Source: Hyphomicrobiales bacterium (GTDB lineage: Bacteria; Pseudomonadota; Alphaproteobacteria; Rhizobiales; Rhizobiaceae). From it: 64,000 nt of DNA. The first letter of the stretch is position 1. Each line of letters starts with the position of its first letter. A model generated the notes under the pieces. The model worked only from the letters and a program-made list of their open reading frames with translations. It ran no database searches and had not been told where the DNA came from. The DNA lies in the NCBI GenBank assembly GCA_900469345.1, contig UBWZ01000017.1, positions 78,085 to 142,084 on the forward strand, written 5' to 3'. Both the position numbers and the translations under genes were made by a program. Shown here in pieces: positions 23,917-31,951 of this stretch.

Positions 23917-24741
23917 ATGGCCGCCCGAAAATCCCGACTTCTCACGCTTTCGCTGGCGATTCTCGCTGTCTCGTCAATCCCCGGCCTGGCTCGGGCGGAG
24001 CCTGTTCTACGCTGCACCGTCATCATCGACGGCAAGACGGGAGAGCGCGTCTATCGCGACGGTGATTGCGGCGAGGCGGTCTATCCGCAATCGACCTTCA
24101 AACTGCCTTTGGCCATGATGGGCTATGACGCCGGTCTGTTGAAGAATGAGCACGATCCCCTGTGGGCCTACAAGCCCAGCCTCAATCGGCCCGAGCGCGA
24201 GCGGAAGGACACGGATCCGACCATCTGGGAAAGAGATTCGATCGTCTGGTTTTCGCAGGAACTCACCCGCAAGCTCGGCCGCAAGCGCTTTGCGGACTAC
24301 GTGAAAACGTTCGGCTACGGCAACCGTGACGTCTCCGGCGGTCCGGGCAAGACGGATGGGCTGACGCAGGCCTGGCTGATGTCGTCGCTGAAGATTTCGC
24401 CCGACCAGCAGGTGGATTTCCTGCATCGCTTCCTGACCCGGCAGCTGCCGATCTCGCAAAAGGCAACCGAACTGACCATGGCGATCGTCCCGCATTTTCA
24501 GGCCGCCGACGGCTGGGACGTGCAGGGCAAGACAGGCTCGGGCTCGATGCGCGACGCAGCCGGCAAGGCTGACCCGAAGCGGCCGATAGGCTGGTTCGTC
24601 GGCTGGGCGACCAAGGGCGACCGCCGCGTCGTCTTTGCCCGGCTGCTCGTCGACACAAAGCCCTATGACGACACGCCGATCAGCTATGTGGTGCGCGACA
24701 GCCTTGTCGCCGATCTGCCCGGCCTTGTCGCCAAGCCCTAA
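23917..24741 (+). CDS. Class D (OXA-type) beta-lactamase
   Basis: A 274-residue periplasmic serine beta-lactamase. A signal peptide ends after ARA (about residue 27). All class D motifs are present: STFK with nucleophile Ser59 and carbamylatable Lys62, SIV at 108-110, YGN at 134-136 and KTG at 205-207. Cys33 and Cys51 might form a disulfide. A GGAGCAG ribosome site precedes the ATG. It is divergent from an AmpR-like regulator and 20 nt ahead of a D-Ala-D-Ala ligase gene, a cell-wall setting. Relation to clinically known OXA groups cannot be judged here; the composition matches the chromosome, so it looks resident rather than acquired. Confidence 0.92.
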   Translation: MAARKSRLLTLSLAILAVSSIPGLARAEPVLRCTVIIDGKTGERVYRDGDCGEAVYPQSTFKLPLAMMGYDAGLLKNEHDPLWAYKPSLNRPERERKDTDPTIWERDSIVWFSQELTRKLGRKRFADYVKTFGYGNRDVSGGPGKTDGLTQAWLMSSLKISPDQQVDFLHRFLTRQLPISQKATELTMAIVPHFQAADGWDVQGKTGSGSMRDAAGKADPKRPIGWFVGWATKGDRRVVFARLLVDTKPYDDTPISYVVRDSLVADLPGLVAKP

Positions 24742-24761
24742 CCCTTGCCCGGAGCTTCCCC

Positions 24762-25841
24762 GTGAGCGCTTTCCCTTCGAAACTGCGGATTGCCGTGCTG
24801 TTTGGCGGCCGGTCTCCCGAGCATGAGGTGTCGATCCTGTCGGCGACCAACGTCTTGGCCGCGCTCGACCCCGACAGATACGATCCCCTGCCGATCTACG
24901 TGACCCGCGAGGGGCGCTGGCTTCGCAGCAGCGTCATCGAGGGCAGACCCGCCTGTCCTTCCGACAACATTGAGGTCTGCCTCATGCCCGGCGGAAAGGG
25001 GCGGATGCTTGCGCTATTGCCGGATGGCGTGGCGCAGCAGGCGGGAAGCATCGACATCCTGTTTCCCGTGCTGCACGGCCTGCATGGCGAGGATGGATCG
25101 GTGCAGGGCCTGGCCGACGTGGCGGACGTGCCGCTGGCGGGCTGCGGCATTCTGGGCTCGGCCACCGCTCTCGACAAGGACATCGCCAAGCGGCTGCTGA
25201 AGGCAGCCGGCCTGCCGGTCGCCCGCTTCGTCGCCATTGAGCGGGGCGCGGTACCGGCGCTCGAGGACTTGGAGCATGTGCTGGGCTCGCCGGTCTTTCT
25301 CAAGCCCGCGCGGCAGGGCTCGTCGGTCGGCGTCGCCAGGGTCTCGGGCAGCCAGGAATGGTCGCGCGCGCTCGACGCCGCCTTCGTCCATGACCGCAAG
25401 TTGCTGGCGGAGGAATTCATTGCCGGCCGCGAGATCGAATGCAGCGTGCTGGAAGATGAAAGGGGCGGCCTGTTCGTCTCCCGTCCGGGCGAGGTGATGC
25501 CGGCCGACAGCCACGGCTTCTACAGCTACGACGCGAAATATGTCGACCCGGACGGCGCCGCGCTGACGGTGCCGGCAGAGTTGCCCGACGAGATCGAATG
25601 CGAGCTGCGCGCCGCGGCCGCGGTCGCCTTTCGGGCGCTCGGCTGCGACGGCATGGCGCGGGTCGACTTCTTTCTGACGCCGGACATGCGGTTCCTCGTC
25701 AATGAGATCAATACCATTCCCGGCTTCACCAATATCAGCATGTACGCCAAGGCCATGGCGGCAAGCGGCATCGGTTACGCCGAGGTTATCGACCGGCTGG
25801 TCGCCCACGGCCTCGCCCGGGCAGCACGGGCCCGACACTAG
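24762..25841 (+). CDS. ddl: D-alanine--D-alanine ligase
   Basis: Makes the D-Ala-D-Ala dipeptide of peptidoglycan precursors from two D-alanines and ATP. The 359-residue protein has the N-terminal GGRSPEHEVSILSA motif, the ATP-grasp core (FLKPARQGSSVGV), the Tyr-containing loop (HGFYSYDAKYV) and the metal/ligand region NEINTIPGFT, as in DdlA-type enzymes. The Tyr loop argues for D-Ala-D-Ala rather than D-Ala-D-lactate product. The start is GTG. It follows the beta-lactamase gene closely and may be co-transcribed. It lies away from the main division cluster, so it is probably a second, DdlA-like copy (inference). Confidence 0.93.
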   Translation: MSAFPSKLRIAVLFGGRSPEHEVSILSATNVLAALDPDRYDPLPIYVTREGRWLRSSVIEGRPACPSDNIEVCLMPGGKGRMLALLPDGVAQQAGSIDILFPVLHGLHGEDGSVQGLADVADVPLAGCGILGSATALDKDIAKRLLKAAGLPVARFVAIERGAVPALEDLEHVLGSPVFLKPARQGSSVGVARVSGSQEWSRALDAAFVHDRKLLAEEFIAGREIECSVLEDERGGLFVSRPGEVMPADSHGFYSYDAKYVDPDGAALTVPAELPDEIECELRAAAAVAFRALGCDGMARVDFFLTPDMRFLVNEINTIPGFTNISMYAKAMAASGIGYAEVIDRLVAHGLARAARARH

Positions 25842-25865
25842 CCGCTCCGGTTATTCGCCGTAATC

Positions 25866-28800
25866 CTATTCCGCGGCGATCGCGGTCGGGCGGTCGTCAT
25901 TGGCTTCGCGCGAGTGGTCCTCGTCCTTGCCCTTCCAGAGGCGCGACAGGAAGCGGCCGAAGCGGTCCATTTCGACGAAGATCACCGGGGTGATGAACAA
26001 CGTCAGCGCCTGGGAGACGATCAGCCCGCCGACCACGGCGACGCCGAGCGGCTGGCGCAGTTCCGACGAGGCGCCCGTGCCAAGCGCGATCGGCAGCGCG
26101 CCGAGCAGCGCGCAGAAGGTGGTCATCATGATCGGCCGGAAACGCCGCACGCAGGCCTCGTGGATCGCCTCCGCGGCGCTCTCGCCCTTTTCCCGCATGG
26201 TTTCCACCGCCACGTCGATCATCATGATGGCGTTCTTCTTGACGATGCCGATCAGCATCAACAGACCGATCAGCGCGATGATCGACAGGTCGAAGCCGAA
26301 CAGTTTGAGCGCCAGCAGTGCGCCGAAGGCCGCCGCCGGCAAGCCGGACAGGATGGTCAGCGGGTGGATGAAGCTCTCGTAGAGCACGCCCAGCACCACG
26401 TAGATGGTGAGCACGGCGGCCAGAATCAGCATCGGCGTGTTGCCCTGGCTCTGCTGGAAGATCTGCGCCGTGCCGCCATAGGAGGTAAACACGTCGGCCG
26501 GCATCTGGATCTGCGTCTTCAGCGCATTGATGGCTTCCGTCGCATCGCCCAGCGCCACGCCCTGCGGCAGGTTGAACGACAGCGTGGTCGAGACCAGCTG
26601 GCCCGTCTGGTTGATCGTCACCGCCGCCGTCTTGCGCTGCACCGACGCGAAATTCGACAGCGGCACCAGCGCCCCGGTGGTCGACAGGACGCGGATCCCC
26701 TGCAGCAGCTGGTCGTTCCAGGCGTGCTGGGTGTCGAATTCGGTGATCACGTCGTAGCTGTCGCCGGTCGACTGGATCTGCGCCGCCGTATAGCCGCCGA
26801 AGGCCATTTCCAGCGTCTGGCGCAGGGTCTGGTCGGTGATCCCGAAGGCCGCCGCCTTTTCCGTATCCACCTTGATGTCGGCCTGAATGGCGGAGTTCTG
26901 CGCATCGGACGTCACGTCGGTGAAATGCGCGCTGTCCTTGCGCATGGCGTCCTGCAATTTGCCCGACCACTGGTTGGTCTGGGCCGAGTCCACCGACTGG
27001 ACGACCAGCTGATACTGGCTGGCGGTCGAGCGGCCACCGAAGCGCAGGCTCTGCTGCGGCGTGATGAAGGCCTTTATGCCGGCAATCTTGGACGTGCTCT
27101 GGCGCAGTTCCCGCAGCGTCTGCTCCAGCGGAGCGCGCTTGTCCCGCTCGTTCAGTTCCACGAACATCGTGCCGTTGTTGAGCGGGCTGCGGGCATTGCC
27201 GCCGACGATCGAGGTGACGTGCTTGACCGCGGGGTTGGCGCGCACGGCGTCGGCCACCTGCGCCTGCAGGTCGCGCATAGCGGTGTAGGAGATATCCTCC
27301 CGGGCGCGGGTGGAGATCGACAGGCGGCCGATGTCTTCCTGCGGGAAAAAGCTCGAGGGCAGCGTCTTGAACAGATAGAGCGAGCCGCCGATCGAGGCGA
27401 GGAAGACAAGCATGATGATCAAGTGGTGGCCGAGGCACCAGCCGACGGCGCGATCATAGCCCCGCAGCGTCCAGTTGAAGCCGCGGTCGAACATTCTGAC
27501 GACGATGTTGGGCTTGTAGTGGCCGCCGCGCATGCGCGAGCCGAGCATCGGCGTGACGGTCAGCGAGACAATGGTGGAAGCGACGATGGCGAGCGCCACC
27601 ACCATGCCGAATTCATTGAACAGCCGCCCGACCACGCCGCCCATCAACAGGATCGGGATGAACACGGCAATCAGCGACACCGACATCGAAACGATCGTGT
27701 AGCTGACCTCGCGCGCGCCCTGCAGGGCGGCCTGCCGCACGGGCATGCCTTCCTCGATATGGCGCATGATGTTTTCGAGCATGACGATCGCATCGTCCAC
27801 CACCAGCCCGACGGAAAGCGTCAGCCCGAGCAGCGAGATGTTGTCGATACTGTAGCCCAGCGCATACATGGCGCCGAACGTGGTGATCAGCGACAGCGGG
27901 ACGGCGAGTGCCGGCACGACGGTGGCCGATAGACGGCCGAGGAACAGGAAGATCACCAGCACGACCAGGCCGATGGTCAGCATCAGCGTGAATTTCACGT
28001 CCGAGATCGAATCGCGGATCGCCGTCGAGCTGTCGTTCATCACGTCGATCGACACCGAGGCCGGCAGTTCCGCCGTCAGCGACGGCAGCTTGGCCTTGAC
28101 CGAATCGACCACGTCCACCGTGTTGGCGTCCGGCTGGCGCTGGATCGCGAGGATGATCCCCTGCTTGCCGTCGTACCAGCTGCCGGAATCGACCGTGCCG
28201 ACGCTGTCTTCCACGCGCGCCACGTCGCCGAGGTGGATGGGTGCGCCGTTGGGCGAGGCGATCACCAGCGAACGAAACTGAGCGGCATTGGTGCGCTGCG
28301 TGTCCGCATTGATCGTCAGCTTCTGGCTCTGGTTCTGCAGCGAGCCGACCGGGGTCTGGCTGTTGGCGGAGGCAATCGCGTCCGTGACGCTCTGCACGCC
28401 GATGCCGCGGGCCTGCAGCTTGGCCGGATCGACCTCGACGCGCACGGCATAGGCCTTGGAGCCGTAGATGGTCACTTCGGCGACGCCCGACAGCGTCGAC
28501 AGCGCCGGCGAAAGAATGTTTTCGGCGATCTCGTCCACCTTGCTCGGCGGCATACTGTCGCTGCGCACGGCGAGCAACAGTACCGGCGCGTCCGCCGGGT
28601 TGGTCTTGCGATAGCTCGGCGGCGTCGTCATGTTGTCGGGAAGCTGCCGGGTTGCCTGCGAGATCGCGGCCTGCACGTCGGCCGCCGCCGCATCGATGTC
28701 GCGGGCAAGGTCGAACTGCAGCACGATCGATGTATTGCCGAGCGAGTTGCTGGCGCTGATTTCGCTGATGCCCGGAATGGTCTCGAATTTCTTGATGAGC

Positions 28801-28994
28801 GGCGTCGAGACGGAAGTCGCCATCGTCTGCGGCGAGGCTCCGGTCAGCGAGGCGGAGACGTTGATGGTCGGAAAATCCACCTGCGGCAGGGCTGCCACCG
28901 GCAGCAGCCGGTAGCCTGCCAGCCCCGCCAGGATCGCACCGATCGCAAGCAGCGTGGTGGCGACCGGTCGGCGGATGCAGAATTCCGAAATCAT
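25866..28994 (-). CDS. RND multidrug efflux permease (AcrB/MdtB family)
   Basis: The 1042-residue proton-driven inner-membrane pump subunit. It begins MISEFCIRRPVATTLL, has 12 membrane segments in two halves, two large periplasmic loops, and the TM4 proton-relay signature GLVVDDAIVMLENI with the paired Asp. The style (HAE1, MdtB/MdtC-like) fits drug or detergent export. Its ATG overlaps the adaptor stop by 4 nt (ATGA), so both are translated together. No outer-membrane TolC-type gene is nearby and a shared TolC is expected. Confidence 0.94.
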   Translation of the reverse strand: MISEFCIRRPVATTLLAIGAILAGLAGYRLLPVAALPQVDFPTINVSASLTGASPQTMATSVSTPLIKKFETIPGISEISASNSLGNTSIVLQFDLARDIDAAAADVQAAISQATRQLPDNMTTPPSYRKTNPADAPVLLLAVRSDSMPPSKVDEIAENILSPALSTLSGVAEVTIYGSKAYAVRVEVDPAKLQARGIGVQSVTDAIASANSQTPVGSLQNQSQKLTINADTQRTNAAQFRSLVIASPNGAPIHLGDVARVEDSVGTVDSGSWYDGKQGIILAIQRQPDANTVDVVDSVKAKLPSLTAELPASVSIDVMNDSSTAIRDSISDVKFTLMLTIGLVVLVIFLFLGRLSATVVPALAVPLSLITTFGAMYALGYSIDNISLLGLTLSVGLVVDDAIVMLENIMRHIEEGMPVRQAALQGAREVSYTIVSMSVSLIAVFIPILLMGGVVGRLFNEFGMVVALAIVASTIVSLTVTPMLGSRMRGGHYKPNIVVRMFDRGFNWTLRGYDRAVGWCLGHHLIIMLVFLASIGGSLYLFKTLPSSFFPQEDIGRLSISTRAREDISYTAMRDLQAQVADAVRANPAVKHVTSIVGGNARSPLNNGTMFVELNERDKRAPLEQTLRELRQSTSKIAGIKAFITPQQSLRFGGRSTASQYQLVVQSVDSAQTNQWSGKLQDAMRKDSAHFTDVTSDAQNSAIQADIKVDTEKAAAFGITDQTLRQTLEMAFGGYTAAQIQSTGDSYDVITEFDTQHAWNDQLLQGIRVLSTTGALVPLSNFASVQRKTAAVTINQTGQLVSTTLSFNLPQGVALGDATEAINALKTQIQMPADVFTSYGGTAQIFQQSQGNTPMLILAAVLTIYVVLGVLYESFIHPLTILSGLPAAAFGALLALKLFGFDLSIIALIGLLMLIGIVKKNAIMMIDVAVETMREKGESAAEAIHEACVRRFRPIMMTTFCALLGALPIALGTGASSELRQPLGVAVVGGLIVSQALTLFITPVIFVEMDRFGRFLSRLWKGKDEDHSREANDDRPTAIAAE

Positions 28995-30271
28995 TTTGCC
29001 TCTCCTACCACCACCGCGCCGTCGGCCTTGCCGGCGCCGCCCGCGCCGTCACCAGCGGCGGTCTTGGGATCCTTGCCGCCGGCAAACTGCTCGTTCACGG
29101 TTGCGCCATCCACCAGCTGGACCTGTCCTTCGACCACCACGTGAACGCCCTCGTCCAGGCCCTTGGCGACAGCGCTGTTGTCACCGTTCGACCGGGAGAC
29201 TTCGATCTTGGTCATGCGCACCTTCTTGTCGTCGCCGACAGTATAGACGAAGGGCTGGTCGACGCCCGGATTGATCGCAACGGTCGGGATGATGATATCC
29301 TTCTTGTCGCTTTCAAAGTGCACGGTCACATTGACCGACTCTCCCGGCCACAGCGTTCCGTCCGCATTGTCGAACCGGGCCTTGGCAAGAATAGTTCCCG
29401 ATGCCGCATCCACAGTATTGTTGAAGAATGTGAGCTTGCCGGAAACCTTGGCGGCGCCGGCCGTCTGCGGCGCCGCATCGACGGCGATCGTCTTTCCGGC
29501 AAAGCCCGTCCGCAGGTCGTCGAGATACGCCTCCGGAAGGTAGAAGTTGACGAAGATCGGATCGTATTTGGCAATCGTGACGACGGCCGAACCCGCGCTC
29601 AGATAGGCACCGGTGCTGATCGTGATATCGCCCAGCCGTCCGTCGAAGGGTGCGCGGATGTCGGTATGCTCGACGGCGATCTGGTCTTCGGCGATGGCTG
29701 CCCGGTCGCTTTGCAGCGTGGCGGCGGCCGTGTCGCGGGCAGCGCGCGCCTCGTCGAGCGCCTGCTGCGTGCCGGCATTGCGTTCCACCAGCGTCTGGGC
29801 GCGGGTCAGCGCCGTTTCCGCCTGGACGAGCGTCGCCTGGTCGCGCGCCAGAAGCGCCTTGTCCTTGTCGACGGCAGCCTTGGCGCTCCGGTCGTCGAGC
29901 TTGGCGATCAGGTCGCCGGCCTTCACCACGTCGCCGTCATGGGCTGCGATGCTGACGATAATCCCGGCTTCCTGGGCGGCGATGGTGGTGTTTTCGTCGG
30001 CATTGGCCGAACCGGTGGCAGTGACGTCCATCGGCAGGATGGCGCGGCTGGCGGCAACCGTCTTGACGACTGGCGGCGGACCATTGCCGCGACGGCCACC
30101 CTGGCCACCCTGGCCGGCCGACCCCTGGCTTGCCTGGCCTGCCTGGCCCGCCTTGTCGGCGGTCGCTGTCTTGGGGGCGAAATCGGACAGATACGGGATG
30201 CTGTCGCGGTAGTGCCATGCTGCATAGCCAGCAGCCACGACACAGAGGGCAAGTATCCAGATTTTCTTCAT
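28991..30271 (-). CDS. RND efflux periplasmic adaptor (MdtA-like)
   Basis: Membrane-fusion protein that links the RND permease to an outer-membrane channel. From the ATG at 30271 it has 426 residues: an N-terminal anchor (MKKIWILALCVVAAGY), a Gly-rich linker, a biotinyl-lipoyl-like half (IIVSIAAHDGDVVKAGDLIAKL), an alpha hairpin, the second lipoyl half, a beta barrel, and a C-terminal membrane-proximal part. Upstream in-frame starts exist (ATG 30289, TTG 30310) but would place 6-13 polar residues before the anchor. No regulator gene is adjacent. Confidence 0.9.
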   Translation of the reverse strand: MKKIWILALCVVAAGYAAWHYRDSIPYLSDFAPKTATADKAGQAGQASQGSAGQGGQGGRRGNGPPPVVKTVAASRAILPMDVTATGSANADENTTIAAQEAGIIVSIAAHDGDVVKAGDLIAKLDDRSAKAAVDKDKALLARDQATLVQAETALTRAQTLVERNAGTQQALDEARAARDTAAATLQSDRAAIAEDQIAVEHTDIRAPFDGRLGDITISTGAYLSAGSAVVTIAKYDPIFVNFYLPEAYLDDLRTGFAGKTIAVDAAPQTAGAAKVSGKLTFFNNTVDAASGTILAKARFDNADGTLWPGESVNVTVHFESDKKDIIIPTVAINPGVDQPFVYTVGDDKKVRMTKIEVSRSNGDNSAVAKGLDEGVHVVVEGQVQLVDGATVNEQFAGGKDPKTAAGDGAGGAGKADGAVVVGEAK

Positions 30272-30582
30272 CAGCCGACCCGAATGCATCTGCCTGCGAG
30301 CGCTGCGCAAGCATGTTAAAGCGTCTTACGGCCATCCAACCATACTAGACCAGTTAAGTTGGTGTAAGGTCGGATTAAATGTTGGTAATGAAAGCTTGCC
30401 TAGATATAAGCCGCGAACTCGAAAAAGTAGGCCGGTCCTGAGACCGTTAGCCTGCGGCGCGCTCGAACTGGCTGGCGACCTTGACATTGTATGCGTGAAA
30501 ATCGCCGCCCAAAGTGACCATTAGCTCGGTAACGGCGGCGCGTTGGTATGACGGCTTTCCTGTTTCGCCGGGATCAGCGACT
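30272..30582. other. Intergenic region between the adaptor and the small membrane protein
   Basis: It should contain the promoter of the efflux operon (minus strand). The AT-rich part at 30330-30420 is the likeliest promoter site but no -35/-10 pair is convincing. A hairpin CGGTC-TCAG-GACCG at about 30433-30446 (minus strand) follows the possible 48-codon frame and may end it. Confidence 0.35.
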
Positions 30583-30593
30583 TTAGCGAACAA
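30447..30593 (-). CDS. Possible 48-residue ORF of unknown function
   Basis: Below common size cut-offs. A TTG at 30593 opens a frame of 48 codons (MFAKVADPGETGKPSYQR...SQFERAAG) that ends in TAA and is followed by a small hairpin with a T-rich tail. The start overlaps the end of the preceding 67-residue gene by 11 nt. The amino-acid mix looks protein-like but third-position GC is lower than in neighbours and there is no clear ribosome site, so it may be a remnant or chance frame. Confidence 0.22.
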   Translation of the reverse strand: MFAKVADPGETGKPSYQRAAVTELMVTLGGDFHAYNVKVASQFERAAG

Positions 30594-30786
30594 AGCGCCG
30601 CCCGGCCCAGACGATCACCAGTCCGGCGACAAGAAGGATCGCGCCGCGCAGGATCCAGGGCGACTGGTTGATCATGAAGGAGGAGGCCGGGTAGGGGAAG
30701 ATGCCGGTGCCCTGGCCGATCCACACGAGGCCCATCAGGGCCGCCAGACATCCGATGATCGAGATGCCCATTCTCGCCGCAGCCAT
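30583..30786 (-). CDS. Small two-helix membrane protein
   Basis: A 67-residue protein with two hydrophobic helices (about 6-24 and 46-62) separated by a polar loop (GQGTGIFPYPASSFMIN), ending WAGRRFVR. The start at 30786 has GGAG 7 nt upstream; the frame is open further up but without a ribosome site. No named family is certain. It lies just downstream of the SDR gene on the same strand, possibly co-transcribed. A role in the envelope is the only safe statement. Confidence 0.65.
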   Translation of the reverse strand: MAAARMGISIIGCLAALMGLVWIGQGTGIFPYPASSFMINQSPWILRGAILLVAGLVIVWAGRRFVR

Positions 30787-30900
30787 GATCCGCTCCACAC
30801 CGTTCGATCCTGGCCATATCCTTAAGCCTGTTGATGCCACAAGGCGAGACGCGATCGCGTGATAGCGCGACCGCACCTGACAGAAAGGCCGGATGATTGC

Positions 30901-31704
30901 CTAGATCGACCGTGCGGCCCCGCCATCGACGCGCAGCATCGTGCCGGTGATATAGCTGGCAGGGCCCGAGCAGAGAAAGGCGCCGGCCGCCGCGAACTCT
31001 TCCACCTTGCCCATCCGGCCGATCGGGATCGTCTTGATCGATGCTGCACGCACCTCCTCGACGCTCTTGCCCTGCCGCTTGGCATTGGCGCCGTCGAGCT
31101 CGTCGATCCGGTCGGTGTGGATGCGGCCGGGCAACAGCATGTTGGCGGTGATTCCGGAGCCGGCAAGCTCGGTCGCAAGCGTCTTGTTCCAGCCGACCAG
31201 CGCGGCACGCAGCGTGTTCGACAGTGCGAGGTTGGCGATCGGCTCGAAGACGCCCGACGAGGCGACCGTCAGGATGCGCCCGAACCCTTGTGCCTTCATC
31301 TGCGGCACCAGCGCATTGGTGAGCGTGATGACCCGCAGCACCATGGACTGGAAGAACGTCTCGAGCGTCTCGGCCGTCATGTCTTCGGCCGTGCCGGGCG
31401 TCGGCCCGCCGGTATTGTTGACGAGAATGTCGATGCCGCCGAGCGTTTCCGCAACGCCGCGCAGCATCGCGTCCACAAAGCCCTGTTCCGACAGGTCGCC
31501 CCGGATCCAGTCCGCCTTGCCGCCAGCGTCGACGGTCGGGCCATCGGCATTGATGATCTTGCAGTTCTCCGCAAGCCGGTCGGCGCTGCGTCCGACAAGA
31601 AGCACATGCGTGCCTTCGGCAGCCAGCGCCTTGGCAATGCCGAGGCCAAGGCCGCGCGAGGATGCGAGAACGAGGGCGTGTTTGCCCTTGAGGCCGAGAT
31701 CCAT
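30901..31704 (-). CDS. Atypical SDR-family oxidoreductase
   Basis: A 267-residue short-chain dehydrogenase/reductase with an N-terminal Rossmann fold (ASSRGLGLGIAKAL) and the NNTGG motif (LVNNTGGP). The catalytic YxxxK is missing: where Tyr and Lys are expected before AALVGWNKTLA the sequence has Ser and Arg (LALSNTLR). A set of 3-oxoacyl-ACP-reductase-like SDRs shares this LSNxxR form. The start at 31704 has AAGGAA upstream; the earlier TTG is less likely. Substrate unknown, and classical SDR chemistry is doubtful. Confidence 0.82.
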   Translation of the reverse strand: MDLGLKGKHALVLASSRGLGLGIAKALAAEGTHVLLVGRSADRLAENCKIINADGPTVDAGGKADWIRGDLSEQGFVDAMLRGVAETLGGIDILVNNTGGPTPGTAEDMTAETLETFFQSMVLRVITLTNALVPQMKAQGFGRILTVASSGVFEPIANLALSNTLRAALVGWNKTLATELAGSGITANMLLPGRIHTDRIDELDGANAKRQGKSVEEVRAASIKTIPIGRMGKVEEFAAAGAFLCSGPASYITGTMLRVDGGAARSI

Positions 31705-31951
31705 GAAACTGTTCCTTCCCAACTCATGTCTGTTGTCTGAGACTTATAGCAGCGGGACGCGCAGCCGGAAGGCCGAACTTGCCAACCGGACGGCGCCGGT
31801 TTAATGACGTGTACGTAAACGTAAGAGGCTGACCCCGGCCACAGCGCGATTGACACCGTGATGGACGCAATCGTGCCTCGACAACCGCAAGGGGTTTTGC
31901 CAAACAGGACCTTGAATATAAGCCGGAAGGGGCCGGCGAGCGGAGTTGAGA

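Noticed and set aside
25914..27932. A 672-codon plus-strand frame over the RND permease
   Set aside because: Antisense, no membrane segments or motifs.
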